In this document: positions 37,799 through 46,786 of the stretch, in pieces
How positions within the stretch are numbered: the stretch's first letter is position 1
How the letters are laid out: each line of letters begins with the position of its first letter
NCBI GenBank assembly: GCA_000437235.1
Contig: FR897047.1
Location: 102,601-166,600 of the forward strand
Direction of reading: 5' to 3'
DNA length: 64,000 nt
Source: Coprobacillus sp. CAG:826
Lineage (GTDB): Bacteria > Bacillota_I > Bacilli_A > RFN20 > CAG-826
Position numbers and translations under genes: made by a program
The notes under the pieces: generated by a model
What the model was told of the DNA's origin: nothing
The model's input: only the letters and a program-made list of their open reading frames with translations
Database searches by the model: none

Positions 37799-38451
37799 TT
37801 CAATTAATTCAACTTTCTGAAAACGATAAACGAATTTTAGTAGCTATCTGTATTGTTTTTATTCTTTTACTTGTTCTTGTTGGATATATTGTTGTTATCG
37901 TAAGTAAGATTATGAAACGACAAGGAAAACAAGTCGATACCATGATGTATGACGTGGTAAAATATCGTGTGGTAAAAGATAGCAAACATTTTAAAAGAGT
38001 GGCGCATAAAAAAACGTTCCGCTACTTCTATAAAAAGACATGGATTCCAATTCTTTTAATGTTAATTGCTACCGCAATTGTGTTTGTCTTTTGTTTGGTG
38101 AAGAAGTCCTCTGCTTCTTTCTTATTCTCTGCCGATAACGGTTTTGGAACACTATTCTATTTATTTGATTGGAAGAATACACCAAAAGCAAAATTCTTTG
38201 GTCTTACTCTTCCTTGTGACTGGCCACCTATTCTTATCACTGCTAGTGGAAGAAAATGTACACCACAATTCTTATATAATAACATTTATGCTTGGATTAG
38301 CTATGTTTCTGTACCCCTCTTCTTTGTTGGAGCTTTTTGGTATCTTTTCCAAGTACAAGGCTTAATCGCTCGTGAAATCCGTATTATTAAAATGTCTAAA
38401 GATGTCTATTCTAAAAATTTAGATGAATTAGCAAACGATAATACCATTTAA
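37795..38451 (+). CDS. Hypothetical membrane protein
   Basis: A 218-residue protein with three membrane helices: about 15-37 (AICIVFILLLVLVGYIVVIV), 82-102 (WIPILLMLIATAIVFVFCLV) and 165-185 (YAWISYVSVPLFFVGAFWYL). A basic cytoplasmic loop lies between the first two. It overlaps the preceding gene by four bases. Family and function unknown. Confidence 0.6.
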   Translation: MIQLIQLSENDKRILVAICIVFILLLVLVGYIVVIVSKIMKRQGKQVDTMMYDVVKYRVVKDSKHFKRVAHKKTFRYFYKKTWIPILLMLIATAIVFVFCLVKKSSASFLFSADNGFGTLFYLFDWKNTPKAKFFGLTLPCDWPPILITASGRKCTPQFLYNNIYAWISYVSVPLFFVGAFWYLFQVQGLIAREIRIIKMSKDVYSKNLDELANDNTI

Positions 38452-38495
38452 AAAAATTAATTGCATACAAAAAAAAGGCTCTTCATGTCTCTTTT

Positions 38496-39452
38496 TTACA
38501 TTTCAATTAAGCAAGCTGCACCAATAATACCAGCGTCATTTCCTAAACTTGCGCATTCTATTTTGACTTTAGGACCATTTCCAAAACCATAATGTTCCTT
38601 TTCAATTAATGGAATTAAATGTGATAAGATATGTTCTTTTTGAGCACTGATTCCACCACCAAGAATGAGTAGTTCGGGTCTAAAAATATTAATATAATTT
38701 AAAACAGTTTCTTTTAAATATTCATAATATTGGTTGAGCATTTGGTTTGCTAATCCATCATTTTCTTTCGAGCATTCATAAATAATTCTTGCATTAAGCT
38801 TCGTTACATTTCCTTCACAAGCTTTCCATAATGAAGAAGTTTTATCCTTTTTCATCGCTTTTTTCGTATCATCTACTAAAGCGCGAACACTTGCATAAGC
38901 TTCAATGCAACCTTTTCTACCACAGGTGCATTTTCTACCATTTAAATGAAGAACAGTGTGGCCTAACTCCGCTCCCTTTCCTTCATTACCTTCATAGAGT
39001 TGATCGTTTAAGATTAATCCACCGCCAACTCCAGTACCTAGGGTCAACATAACAATATTATGATAACCTTTTCCAATTCCATAACGAGCTTCTCCTAATG
39101 TAGCGGCATTTGCATCATTACTAATACGAATCGGCTTAGGAATGACAGTAAATAAAAGATCACGAACAGGAAGATTGTTCCATCTTAAATTATTAGAATA
39201 ATCACAATATCCCGTATTCGGGTTAATGGAACCAGGGCAACCTATACCTATACCTAAAATATCATCTAAAGCAATATTTTCTTTTTTCATTAAGGCAAGT
39301 ATAGAGTGACCTAATTCAATGATTTGTTCTTCTTGGGATACTTGATGATTCACTAAATAAGAAGATTTGAAAAGAATTTTTCCCTCTTCATCAACAATAC
39401 CATATTTAAATGAGGTGCCTCCAATATCAACGCCAATACGATAGTTCTTCAT
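38496..39452 (-). CDS. ROK-family sugar kinase
   Basis: A 318-residue ROK kinase. ATP motif DIGGTSFKYG (9-18), catalytic Asp in ISNDANAATLGE, LTLGTGVGGG, ExGH metal element AELGHTVLH and zinc motif CTCGRKGCIE identify the family. The family phosphorylates glucose, fructose, mannose or N-acetyl sugars. Position directly after manA and the mannosidases makes mannose the likely substrate: mannose to mannose-6-P. Start overlaps the manA stop (TAATG). Confidence 0.9.
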   Translation of the reverse strand: MKNYRIGVDIGGTSFKYGIVDEEGKILFKSSYLVNHQVSQEEQIIELGHSILALMKKENIALDDILGIGIGCPGSINPNTGYCDYSNNLRWNNLPVRDLLFTVIPKPIRISNDANAATLGEARYGIGKGYHNIVMLTLGTGVGGGLILNDQLYEGNEGKGAELGHTVLHLNGRKCTCGRKGCIEAYASVRALVDDTKKAMKKDKTSSLWKACEGNVTKLNARIIYECSKENDGLANQMLNQYYEYLKETVLNYINIFRPELLILGGGISAQKEHILSHLIPLIEKEHYGFGNGPKVKIECASLGNDAGIIGAACLIEM

Positions 39453-40351
39453 TATTTACCTACTTTCGTAAGGACGTAATGTCCCGTTCCTATAATTTTC
39501 ACTTCTTCTTTAGCGGAAATAAAGAAGGAATCAAAAGTGTGATATGGAAGGCCGTTAATAGTACCTTCTCCATCTAAAAAAGTAATGGAACAGAAAGAAT
39601 CATCTTCTTTCAACGCGTTCATTTCTTTTACTTCATAGGCATAGGTTTCAAAATATTCGCATTGACCTAATAAATGACCTTCCTTTTGTCTTTTTTCATA
39701 GGGATGATAATCGATAACCTTTAACGCTTTTTCAATATGTAAAGGTCTTGGCTTTCCATCTTTACCTAACCGATTATAGTCATATAAACGATAAGTCAGA
39801 TTTGAATTTTGTTGAATTTCAATTAAAGTAACACCTTTTCCAATCGCGTGAATCGTTCCTGAAGGAATAAAATAACAATCTCCTTTTTGGACTTGAAAGA
39901 AATTTAAATGCTCTAAGATTGTTCCTTCTTCTAAAGCTTTTTGAATCGAAGCTTCATCTTCATGACCTTTAAAGCCGACATAGAGACCAGAACCTTCTTC
40001 GGCATCTAAAACATACCACATTTCGGTTTTTCCATAGCTATTTTCATTTTTTAAAGCGTAGGCATCGCTTGGATGCACTTGGACGGATAAGTTATCCTTC
40101 GCATCGATTAATTTAATTAACACAGGAAAGAAAGGAAATTTCTTAACATTCTCTCCTAAATCATCTTCCGTAACAACCTCTTTTAAAGAGACGAGTTTTC
40201 CATCTTTTTGAATCATAGTTAAACCATCTTCATGAAAAGATAGTTCCCAAGATTCCGAAATAATATCTAAATTCGTTTTACGGTACTTCTTTAATTTTGT
40301 TCCGCCCCAAATGTAATCTTTTAAAGCAGGAATTAAATGATAAATCGCCAT
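39452..40351 (-). CDS. manA: Mannose-6-phosphate isomerase, class I
   Basis: A 299-residue short (Firmicutes-type) ManA. Zinc ligands are in VQVHPSDAYA and GKTEMWYVL, and the cupin-like barrel has YFIPSGTIHAIGKG and LTYRLYDYNR. It converts mannose-6-P to fructose-6-P, linking the mannosidase products to glycolysis. TAATG overlap with the ROK kinase gene. Confidence 0.95.
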   Translation of the reverse strand: MAIYHLIPALKDYIWGGTKLKKYRKTNLDIISESWELSFHEDGLTMIQKDGKLVSLKEVVTEDDLGENVKKFPFFPVLIKLIDAKDNLSVQVHPSDAYALKNENSYGKTEMWYVLDAEEGSGLYVGFKGHEDEASIQKALEEGTILEHLNFFQVQKGDCYFIPSGTIHAIGKGVTLIEIQQNSNLTYRLYDYNRLGKDGKPRPLHIEKALKVIDYHPYEKRQKEGHLLGQCEYFETYAYEVKEMNALKEDDSFCSITFLDGEGTINGLPYHTFDSFFISAKEEVKIIGTGHYVLTKVGK

Positions 40352-40353
40352 AA

Positions 40354-41238
40354 TTATTCATCTTCCTTTTCTAGTAATAATTCTTTTAATATATTCGTTC
40401 TAGACGTTAAATCATACGAAACAAAAGATATGATTTCTTCTTTAGAAATTAACGCAAACATTTGTCCTAACATTCCCATGCCGTAGCGGATTCCACTTTT
40501 TTTATCCATCCAAATGGAATAACCATAAGCGGTCTTTTCATCGACATCTACACGAGGTGTCATACACATATCGATATATTCTTTAGAAACAATTCTTTTC
40601 CCGTTATACATGCCTCCGTTTAGGAAAATGGAAGCAATTTTGCAAACGTCTTTCGCATCTAAAAAGATGCCAGTCGCGCCCATTTGGTGACCTTTTGTAC
40701 AATATTGGAAATCATAATTTTCAATATCTAAAGGACGAAGAATGTATTCTTTGATCATTTTATATAAGGGCATATTTCCTTTCTTTTCCGCAATTCGACC
40801 TAATAAATAGTAGTTAGAATCGCTATAAACAAAATGAGAAAAATCTTGATATTTTCTTCCGAACTTGAAAACCACTTCTAAATAGTCATCGCTAGGATAA
40901 GAAGAAAAATCATCACAATCGATATCTAAAAAACCTTTTTCAATTCCTGTCACTTGCATCATGACTTTTTCAATCGTAACACCGCGATAAGAAATACTAG
41001 AAGGATATTCACCTAAAAAGATATCGGCGACATCATCATCTAAAGATAACAATCCCTTATCGTATAAAATACCTATACATAAGGTGGTGACATTTTTAGA
41101 TAGTGAGTAAATATTGGTTTTTTTCGCATTTTGAATCACGCGAAAATCATAAATTCCTTGATAATAACGGCAAATGCTATAAACATGCATTTCCTCTTCA
41201 ATATGATTTAAAAATTTCTTAAATTTTATCTCACCCAT
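40354..41238 (-). CDS. Serine hydrolase, beta-lactamase class C-like
   Basis: A 294-residue cytoplasmic protein (no signal peptide) of the beta-lactamase/transpeptidase-like fold. SxxK is in YSLSKNV (about residue 46), and the YxN-type motif in YSDSNYYLLGRI (about 139). The third (KTG-like) motif is not obvious. GAGGT precedes the ATG at 41238, which overlaps the GH38 stop by 13 bases. Relatives act as esterases or peptidases; within this locus a deacylase of glycans is possible. Not likely to be an antibiotic-resistance enzyme. Confidence 0.75.
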   Translation of the reverse strand: MGEIKFKKFLNHIEEEMHVYSICRYYQGIYDFRVIQNAKKTNIYSLSKNVTTLCIGILYDKGLLSLDDDVADIFLGEYPSSISYRGVTIEKVMMQVTGIEKGFLDIDCDDFSSYPSDDYLEVVFKFGRKYQDFSHFVYSDSNYYLLGRIAEKKGNMPLYKMIKEYILRPLDIENYDFQYCTKGHQMGATGIFLDAKDVCKIASIFLNGGMYNGKRIVSKEYIDMCMTPRVDVDEKTAYGYSIWMDKKSGIRYGMGMLGQMFALISKEEIISFVSYDLTSRTNILKELLLEKEDE

Positions 41239-44183
41239 AATGTTTTTACCTCATATGGATGGAAACTGAGTACTTGATCTTGAACATTTTCTTTCACTAC
41301 TTCTTCAATAAAGTTGACTAAAGACACTTTTTTACCGCGTAAAGAAGTCTTTCTTAAATCCAATTTTGTTTTCTTTCCATCTCTTTCATAAATACGAATA
41401 ATGAGGCCTTTACCATGATATTTTGCTTTTAAGCAAGAATATTCAAGGTCATCGTTATCCATTTCAAAAGGAATATCTAGGGCAAAAGCGTCTTGACTCA
41501 TAATAAACTCACTATTAAAGATATAAGCCACTTTATCAACACTCGCTTCTACATCATTTCCTTGATGGATATATAAAGCATATTCATAATCGGTATCCCC
41601 AATATCACCATGAACACAAGGATGGGTCGTAGAACGTAATAAATGAAGTTCAAGATCATGATCTTTAATGTAATAGCCACACTTTGTCTTGTTGATTAAG
41701 CTCACGCCCATTTGCTCATCGGATACATCAACAAATTGTTGGGCACAGATTTCATATTGCGCTTTTTCAACAAGGGTTTCATTTCTTCTGGTTCTTTTAA
41801 TCTTACCAAATTGAATATCGCAAGTTGCGGTTTCACTACTAATAGCAAGATTAAAGTTACTCGCTAATAAATATTTTTCATCATTCCAGTGCGTTTTGTG
41901 CTGAAAATGAATGAGATTTGAATCATCAATGATCATGGTTTCTTCTACCATGGAATTTTTAAAAGTGTAAATAGACTTTACTTCAATAATCTTTCCGTAC
42001 TGCACCATTTTACGAGATTTCAAAGTCATTAAAACCGGTAATTGATTACGATAATTATCTAAGATATTCCAAGCATCACCATGATCTTGGAAGACCCATA
42101 AGCGATTTGCACCATTTAACACAAGTTCACGATTGGTCGTTTTGTCAATGATGGAATCCATATAACCTAATTCATGGAAATGAATTTTAAATTTTTCCGT
42201 TTCTATTTCATTGGTGTGTAATTCTTTTTCCTGATAATAAACTTCACAAAGATTCGACATTTCATGCTTCTTTAAAGAATAGCGATAATAAGCATTTTCA
42301 AATTTATATGTACGAGTAACAGGATAATTGAAATGGTTATATACATACGCATTCGCACTATATTCCGCTAAATAAGAAGGAAGTTCTTTTAAGAAGATTT
42401 TATCAATTTCTTTTTCAATGGCCAAATATTCTTTCTTTGATTCCACATAGACACGTTGAATAGAAGAGCCCGGAAGAATATCATGGAATTCTAATAAAAG
42501 GGTTCTACGATAAAGTTCATCGATTTTACGATTGTATTTGGTAATTTTTCTACTGGCTAAAAAGAGCTCAAGACGTTTGAGTTTTTCTTCCATCTTACGA
42601 TTGTATTTTTTATTAAAGGATTGTGAAGTATACGTTCCGTTATGGTTTTCTAAATAGAGTTCACCTTTATAGGTGGGCATACTCGCTCTTTGCTTTTCTA
42701 ACACGGAGAAGAATGTCGTCACTTTTTCTTGACGGATAGGTGGTAAACCCATTAAGCTAGAAATTCTTGCTAAGTTTTCCACGTGTTCTTCACCAGGACC
42801 GCCACCACCATCACCGATACCATAAATCATTAAAGCATCGTATTTCATTTCTTTTTTATTCAGTTTAGATAAGCCCGTTAAAACGGATTTTGCACTGGCA
42901 CCTGAATTATAAGTTCCTTCGGGAGGAAGATGCGCTAAAACGCTACTACCATCAATGCCTTGCCAAATAAAGTCATGATAGGGGAAAGCATTAAAACGAT
43001 TCCATGAAATTTTAATCGTCATAAAGTAATCCATACCACCTTGACGAATAATTTGTGGTAAGTTGCCGTTATAGCCAAAGGTATCCGGTAACCATAAGTT
43101 ATTCACATAATGACCAAAGTTTTCTAAATAAAACTTTTGACCATATAACATTTGTCTTGCTAATTGTTCTTCTCCCGATACATTGGTGTCAAATTCAACA
43201 AAACCACCACCTACGATTTCAATACGACCTTCTTTTTCATATTTTTTTAACTCTTCAAACATTTTTTGAGAATGCTCTTGAATCCAAATCATTTGTTGCG
43301 GTTGTGAAATTACAAAGTGGAAATCGGGATATTTTTCTAATAAATAGAAGACGTTAGCTAAGGTACGAACCGCTTTTCTTTTGGATTCACGAATGGGCCA
43401 TAACCACGCTAAGTCAAGATGCGCATGTCCAACGCTATAAAAAGTAGGCATAGCTTCAAAATGACGCACTTTAATACTTAATAAATAAGTTAAAATATCC
43501 TCTGCTCTTTGTTTTGCGTTTTCTTGTTGAAACCAGAATAAATCGCGAACGGAGGTAACTCCATCAAAAAGAACTTGAAAATACGGATGTTTCCGATCAA
43601 TATTTTCAAGTAGGGTCAATAATACATCAAAGTCATAGCAGATTGTGGCCATTTCTTCGTCTTTTGTTACTAGAGCAATTTCTTTTACTTTTCCGTTTTC
43701 TTGGATATTACCAAAAAGATCGTTATAGCCACAATCAAAATATAAATCTAATTTTTTGTCTTTTAATAAATTTTTGATCGGATAATAGACTTTTCCTGGT
43801 TGCCCTAAACCACGATCAAAAACGCTAGAGCCATTAGTGAATCCTTTAATAGGTTCACCCTGATCATCTACTAATAAACCTTCTCCGTTCACATCAAAAG
43901 CTAAATAAGTTGTTTCAATATCAAAAGCAAGGTCCTTCACATCTTTAGAAACATGAAACCACGCGCAATCAAAGAGTTCTTTTCCCCAAGATTGCTCTTT
44001 TTTAATTTTTCTAAAATGTCTCTTCTTCATTTTTTCGAAAGAAATAGGCTCTTTAGATGTACAAATCTCATAGTCTAAATCGACGATTTTAGTGTAAACA
44101 AGGGGTAACATAATGCAATGATAAATATTTCGGCTATCACGAATTGCATCTTTTTCTGCGACAAAATTGGGTTTCATTTTCAT
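41226..44183 (-). CDS. Alpha-mannosidase, GH38 family
   Basis: A 985-residue GH38 enzyme with no signal peptide. Zinc-site residues are in GHAHLDLAWLWP (about 252-263: His253/His255, Asp257), the nucleophile Asp367 is in WLPDTFGYNG and another metal-site His is in LLEFHDILPGSS. A central helical domain and a large C-terminal beta-sandwich region follow, as is normal for the bacterial type. It removes alpha-mannose from oligosaccharides, probably after import. AGGAGA lies nine bases before the start. Confidence 0.96.
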   Translation of the reverse strand: MKMKPNFVAEKDAIRDSRNIYHCIMLPLVYTKIVDLDYEICTSKEPISFEKMKKRHFRKIKKEQSWGKELFDCAWFHVSKDVKDLAFDIETTYLAFDVNGEGLLVDDQGEPIKGFTNGSSVFDRGLGQPGKVYYPIKNLLKDKKLDLYFDCGYNDLFGNIQENGKVKEIALVTKDEEMATICYDFDVLLTLLENIDRKHPYFQVLFDGVTSVRDLFWFQQENAKQRAEDILTYLLSIKVRHFEAMPTFYSVGHAHLDLAWLWPIRESKRKAVRTLANVFYLLEKYPDFHFVISQPQQMIWIQEHSQKMFEELKKYEKEGRIEIVGGGFVEFDTNVSGEEQLARQMLYGQKFYLENFGHYVNNLWLPDTFGYNGNLPQIIRQGGMDYFMTIKISWNRFNAFPYHDFIWQGIDGSSVLAHLPPEGTYNSGASAKSVLTGLSKLNKKEMKYDALMIYGIGDGGGGPGEEHVENLARISSLMGLPPIRQEKVTTFFSVLEKQRASMPTYKGELYLENHNGTYTSQSFNKKYNRKMEEKLKRLELFLASRKITKYNRKIDELYRRTLLLEFHDILPGSSIQRVYVESKKEYLAIEKEIDKIFLKELPSYLAEYSANAYVYNHFNYPVTRTYKFENAYYRYSLKKHEMSNLCEVYYQEKELHTNEIETEKFKIHFHELGYMDSIIDKTTNRELVLNGANRLWVFQDHGDAWNILDNYRNQLPVLMTLKSRKMVQYGKIIEVKSIYTFKNSMVEETMIIDDSNLIHFQHKTHWNDEKYLLASNFNLAISSETATCDIQFGKIKRTRRNETLVEKAQYEICAQQFVDVSDEQMGVSLINKTKCGYYIKDHDLELHLLRSTTHPCVHGDIGDTDYEYALYIHQGNDVEASVDKVAYIFNSEFIMSQDAFALDIPFEMDNDDLEYSCLKAKYHGKGLIIRIYERDGKKTKLDLRKTSLRGKKVSLVNFIEEVVKENVQDQVLSFHPYEVKTLWVR

Positions 44184-44209
44184 AAAGCATAGTCTCCTAA
44201 AAATTCATT

Positions 44210-45511
44210 TTATTGATGGGTGATTTCGTCCTTTAACACTAACAATGCAAAAGTTTCAGCTGAACTTGCTACGTCCATTATATCACGTGTTTCGTCCTTA
44301 TCAAATCCATATTGCCAACCACTAATCCAGTTGGTAGGTAATGTATTCTCATATAAATAATTATTGTAAGCAAAATCAATGCTCTTTTGGACCACTGATA
44401 AATACTCTGAAGCGGAAGAGTCCACTAATAATAAATCGTAATATCCTTGGTATAAAGTTAAGTTAAACCAAATTGTTGTGGCCACTGGGAATTGAAAGAA
44501 GCCTTCTACTAAATCATCATTACCAAAGATTTTTAAAGAAGCTTCCATGCTCTTTTTGGCTTGATTTAAATACTTTTCATCTTTCGTTACTTCATATAAA
44601 TAAGCACCACCAGAAATCATTGTGCCCGTATTATAGGTATAAGCCGTTGTATCTAAGGAGCCATGAGAAAGGGTTACGCCTGCTTTCTTTTCGGTACCAA
44701 TCATATCACCATAAAGGTCATTGCTCATTTTGAAAGTGGCAATAGAAAAATCATAAACATCTTTGGCCCATTGTAAGTAAGTTCTTCCAAAAACTTGTTC
44801 TTCAGGGAAAAGTTTAGATAATCTTACTAATGTAGCGATAATTGGACCATTACTACAAGCGTGTTTACTGGTATAATCAGGTCCCCAATAAATGCCGCCC
44901 CATTCTAAACCAGTATCTGGGTTTTTACTACTATCCCAACCGGATAAGCAGTAACGAATCGTTTCTTTACATTTGGTTAATAAGGATTCATCTTTTAATA
45001 CTTCATAAGCATTTAAGAATTCACGGGCAATCCACATATTGTCATCATAAACATCGGCCATATAACCTGAAGAGGCATCATTAATTCTAAAGCCTCTTTT
45101 TACCGCATAGGCGCGATAATCATCATTACGACTTTCATGGTAATATTCTAATCCTTCAATCACCATTTCTAAGCGACTTTTTAATAATTGATCATCTGGA
45201 TTATTTTTAACCAATTTTACATATAAAGAAAATAGACTTGTAAAATGCCAAACCGAGGCAATTTCTTCGGTATCATCTTTAAATGGATAATAATTTAAGG
45301 CACCATTTAATTCTTCATCATAATAGTCATGCCATAATTGGTCGGCAATGACTTTAGAACGATTATTATTTCTTTCTCTTGAAGTTAAACCATCTTCAGG
45401 ATTTTCTTTAATATCACCAGCGATGATGGTAACTTCTCTATGGGTTTCGCAACTTGCCATTGTAAAAACTAACGCTCCTATCGATAACATTTTTAATAAT
45501 CTTTTTTTCAT
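44210..45511 (-). CDS. GH76-family lipoprotein (alpha-1,6-mannanase-like)
   Basis: A 433-residue lipoprotein: signal peptide and lipobox TMASC (Cys21). An (alpha/alpha)6 barrel with the GH76 Asp-Asp catalytic pair in MADVYDDNMWIAREFLNA (Asp156-Asp157) and downstream WGGIYWGP, NGPIIATLVRLS and NTGTMISGGAYL. GH76 enzymes are endo-alpha-1,6-mannanases or transglycosylases. Surface location suggests it opens the alpha-1,6-mannan backbone before import. GGAGG ribosome site. Three bases separate it from the GH125 gene. Confidence 0.85.
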   Translation of the reverse strand: MKKRLLKMLSIGALVFTMASCETHREVTIIAGDIKENPEDGLTSRERNNNRSKVIADQLWHDYYDEELNGALNYYPFKDDTEEIASVWHFTSLFSLYVKLVKNNPDDQLLKSRLEMVIEGLEYYHESRNDDYRAYAVKRGFRINDASSGYMADVYDDNMWIAREFLNAYEVLKDESLLTKCKETIRYCLSGWDSSKNPDTGLEWGGIYWGPDYTSKHACSNGPIIATLVRLSKLFPEEQVFGRTYLQWAKDVYDFSIATFKMSNDLYGDMIGTEKKAGVTLSHGSLDTTAYTYNTGTMISGGAYLYEVTKDEKYLNQAKKSMEASLKIFGNDDLVEGFFQFPVATTIWFNLTLYQGYYDLLLVDSSASEYLSVVQKSIDFAYNNYLYENTLPTNWISGWQYGFDKDETRDIMDVASSAETFALLVLKDEITHQ

Positions 45512-45514
45512 CGT

Positions 45515-46786
45515 TTATTTTCCTCCACAAATCAATTTTTTTGATTTTAGTACTAAATAAGCAAACAAGGAATTCGACCAAGCAAACCATGCTCTAGTAA
45601 ATTCATTTGGGTTATCTTTATTGATTCCTTCATGGGTGTAATTCGTACCCGCATCACTAGAAAGGACCATATTAATAATCTCTTTAATTTCTTTTTCATC
45701 ACTGGATGTTAAAGCTTGTAATACAATACCGATATGCCAAACATAGCCATCAGGGGTATGAGGTGAGCCAATACCTTTTAAGACTTTACCTTCAAAATAA
45801 TAAGGATTCTCTTTACTTAAACAAAATCTTCTCGTATTTTGGTAAATTTCATTTTCATCGCTTTGATATTCAAAATAAGGAATCGATAATAAGTTAGGTA
45901 CATTCGCATCATCCATTAATAAATAGTTACCTAAACCATCGGTTTCATAAGCATAAATATCACCAAATTGAGGATGATGATAAATGCCATATTTTTGAAT
46001 GCCTTCTTCGACTTCATTTTCTATTTTTTGGGCTTCCGCTGCTAATTCATTTTCGTTAATTTCTAATAGTAATTCATGCATGAATCGTAAAGCAACGACC
46101 GCAAACATATTACCTGGAATGAAATAACCATATTTACAGGCATCATCACTAGGGCGATACCCGCTCCAAATCATACCTGTATAAGCGACTTCTCCACCTT
46201 TTCCGTGATTAGGAATATTAAATCCTTCTTTTTCTCCCTCACGATAATGGTAGTAATCGCTTAATTTATGGTGCCTTTGTTCTTTTTTAAAGACATCCAT
46301 GATAATCTTACAAGTTTTCACAAAACGTTCATCTAAAAGTTCTTTTTTATGCGTTGTGTGATAAAGACGGTGAATTAACCACATAGGATAACAAAGAGAA
46401 TCGATTTCAAATTTTCTTTCCCATGTATATGGCGTTCTTAAACCTTCATCTTGTGTATGACCTGCCCCATTAGGCTCTTTATTGAACGCATTCGTATACG
46501 GATCCACACTAATATAGAAGAATTGACGATGAATTAAACCTTTAATTAAACGATAGACATCTTCATCGGTTTTCGCAAAATCAATATATTGGATCACGGA
46601 AGCACTAGAATCTCTTAACCACATTGCTGGAATATCACCTGTTAAAAGATATACATCATCATCGTTGACAAATTCTACAGTAGTGTCTAACGTGTTATAA
46701 AAACAATTATGAAACATTGCTCTTAATTTTTGATTTTGGATTTGATTCTCAAATATAGCGATTTCCGCTTTCATTGTTTCGTACAT
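45515..46786 (-). CDS. Exo-alpha-1,6-mannosidase, GH125 family
   Basis: A 423-residue GH125 (DUF1237) enzyme, no signal peptide. Diagnostic TGDIPAMWLRDSSA (49-62) and FEIDSLCYP. Candidate acid Asp in SGYRPSDDAC (214/215) and base Glu386 in NYTHEGINK match the catalytic positions known for the family. It removes terminal alpha-1,6-mannose from imported oligosaccharides and complements GH38. ATG overlaps the stop of the LGFP protein gene (TAATG). Confidence 0.95.
   Translation of the reverse strand: MYETMKAEIAIFENQIQNQKLRAMFHNCFYNTLDTTVEFVNDDDVYLLTGDIPAMWLRDSSASVIQYIDFAKTDEDVYRLIKGLIHRQFFYISVDPYTNAFNKEPNGAGHTQDEGLRTPYTWERKFEIDSLCYPMWLIHRLYHTTHKKELLDERFVKTCKIIMDVFKKEQRHHKLSDYYHYREGEKEGFNIPNHGKGGEVAYTGMIWSGYRPSDDACKYGYFIPGNMFAVVALRFMHELLLEINENELAAEAQKIENEVEEGIQKYGIYHHPQFGDIYAYETDGLGNYLLMDDANVPNLLSIPYFEYQSDENEIYQNTRRFCLSKENPYYFEGKVLKGIGSPHTPDGYVWHIGIVLQALTSSDEKEIKEIINMVLSSDAGTNYTHEGINKDNPNEFTRAWFAWSNSLFAYLVLKSKKLICGGK

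Noticed and set aside
40354..41238. Beta-lactam resistance gene
   Set aside because: No export signal, no clear KTG motif, and an operon context of sugar metabolism; esterase-like relatives fit better.
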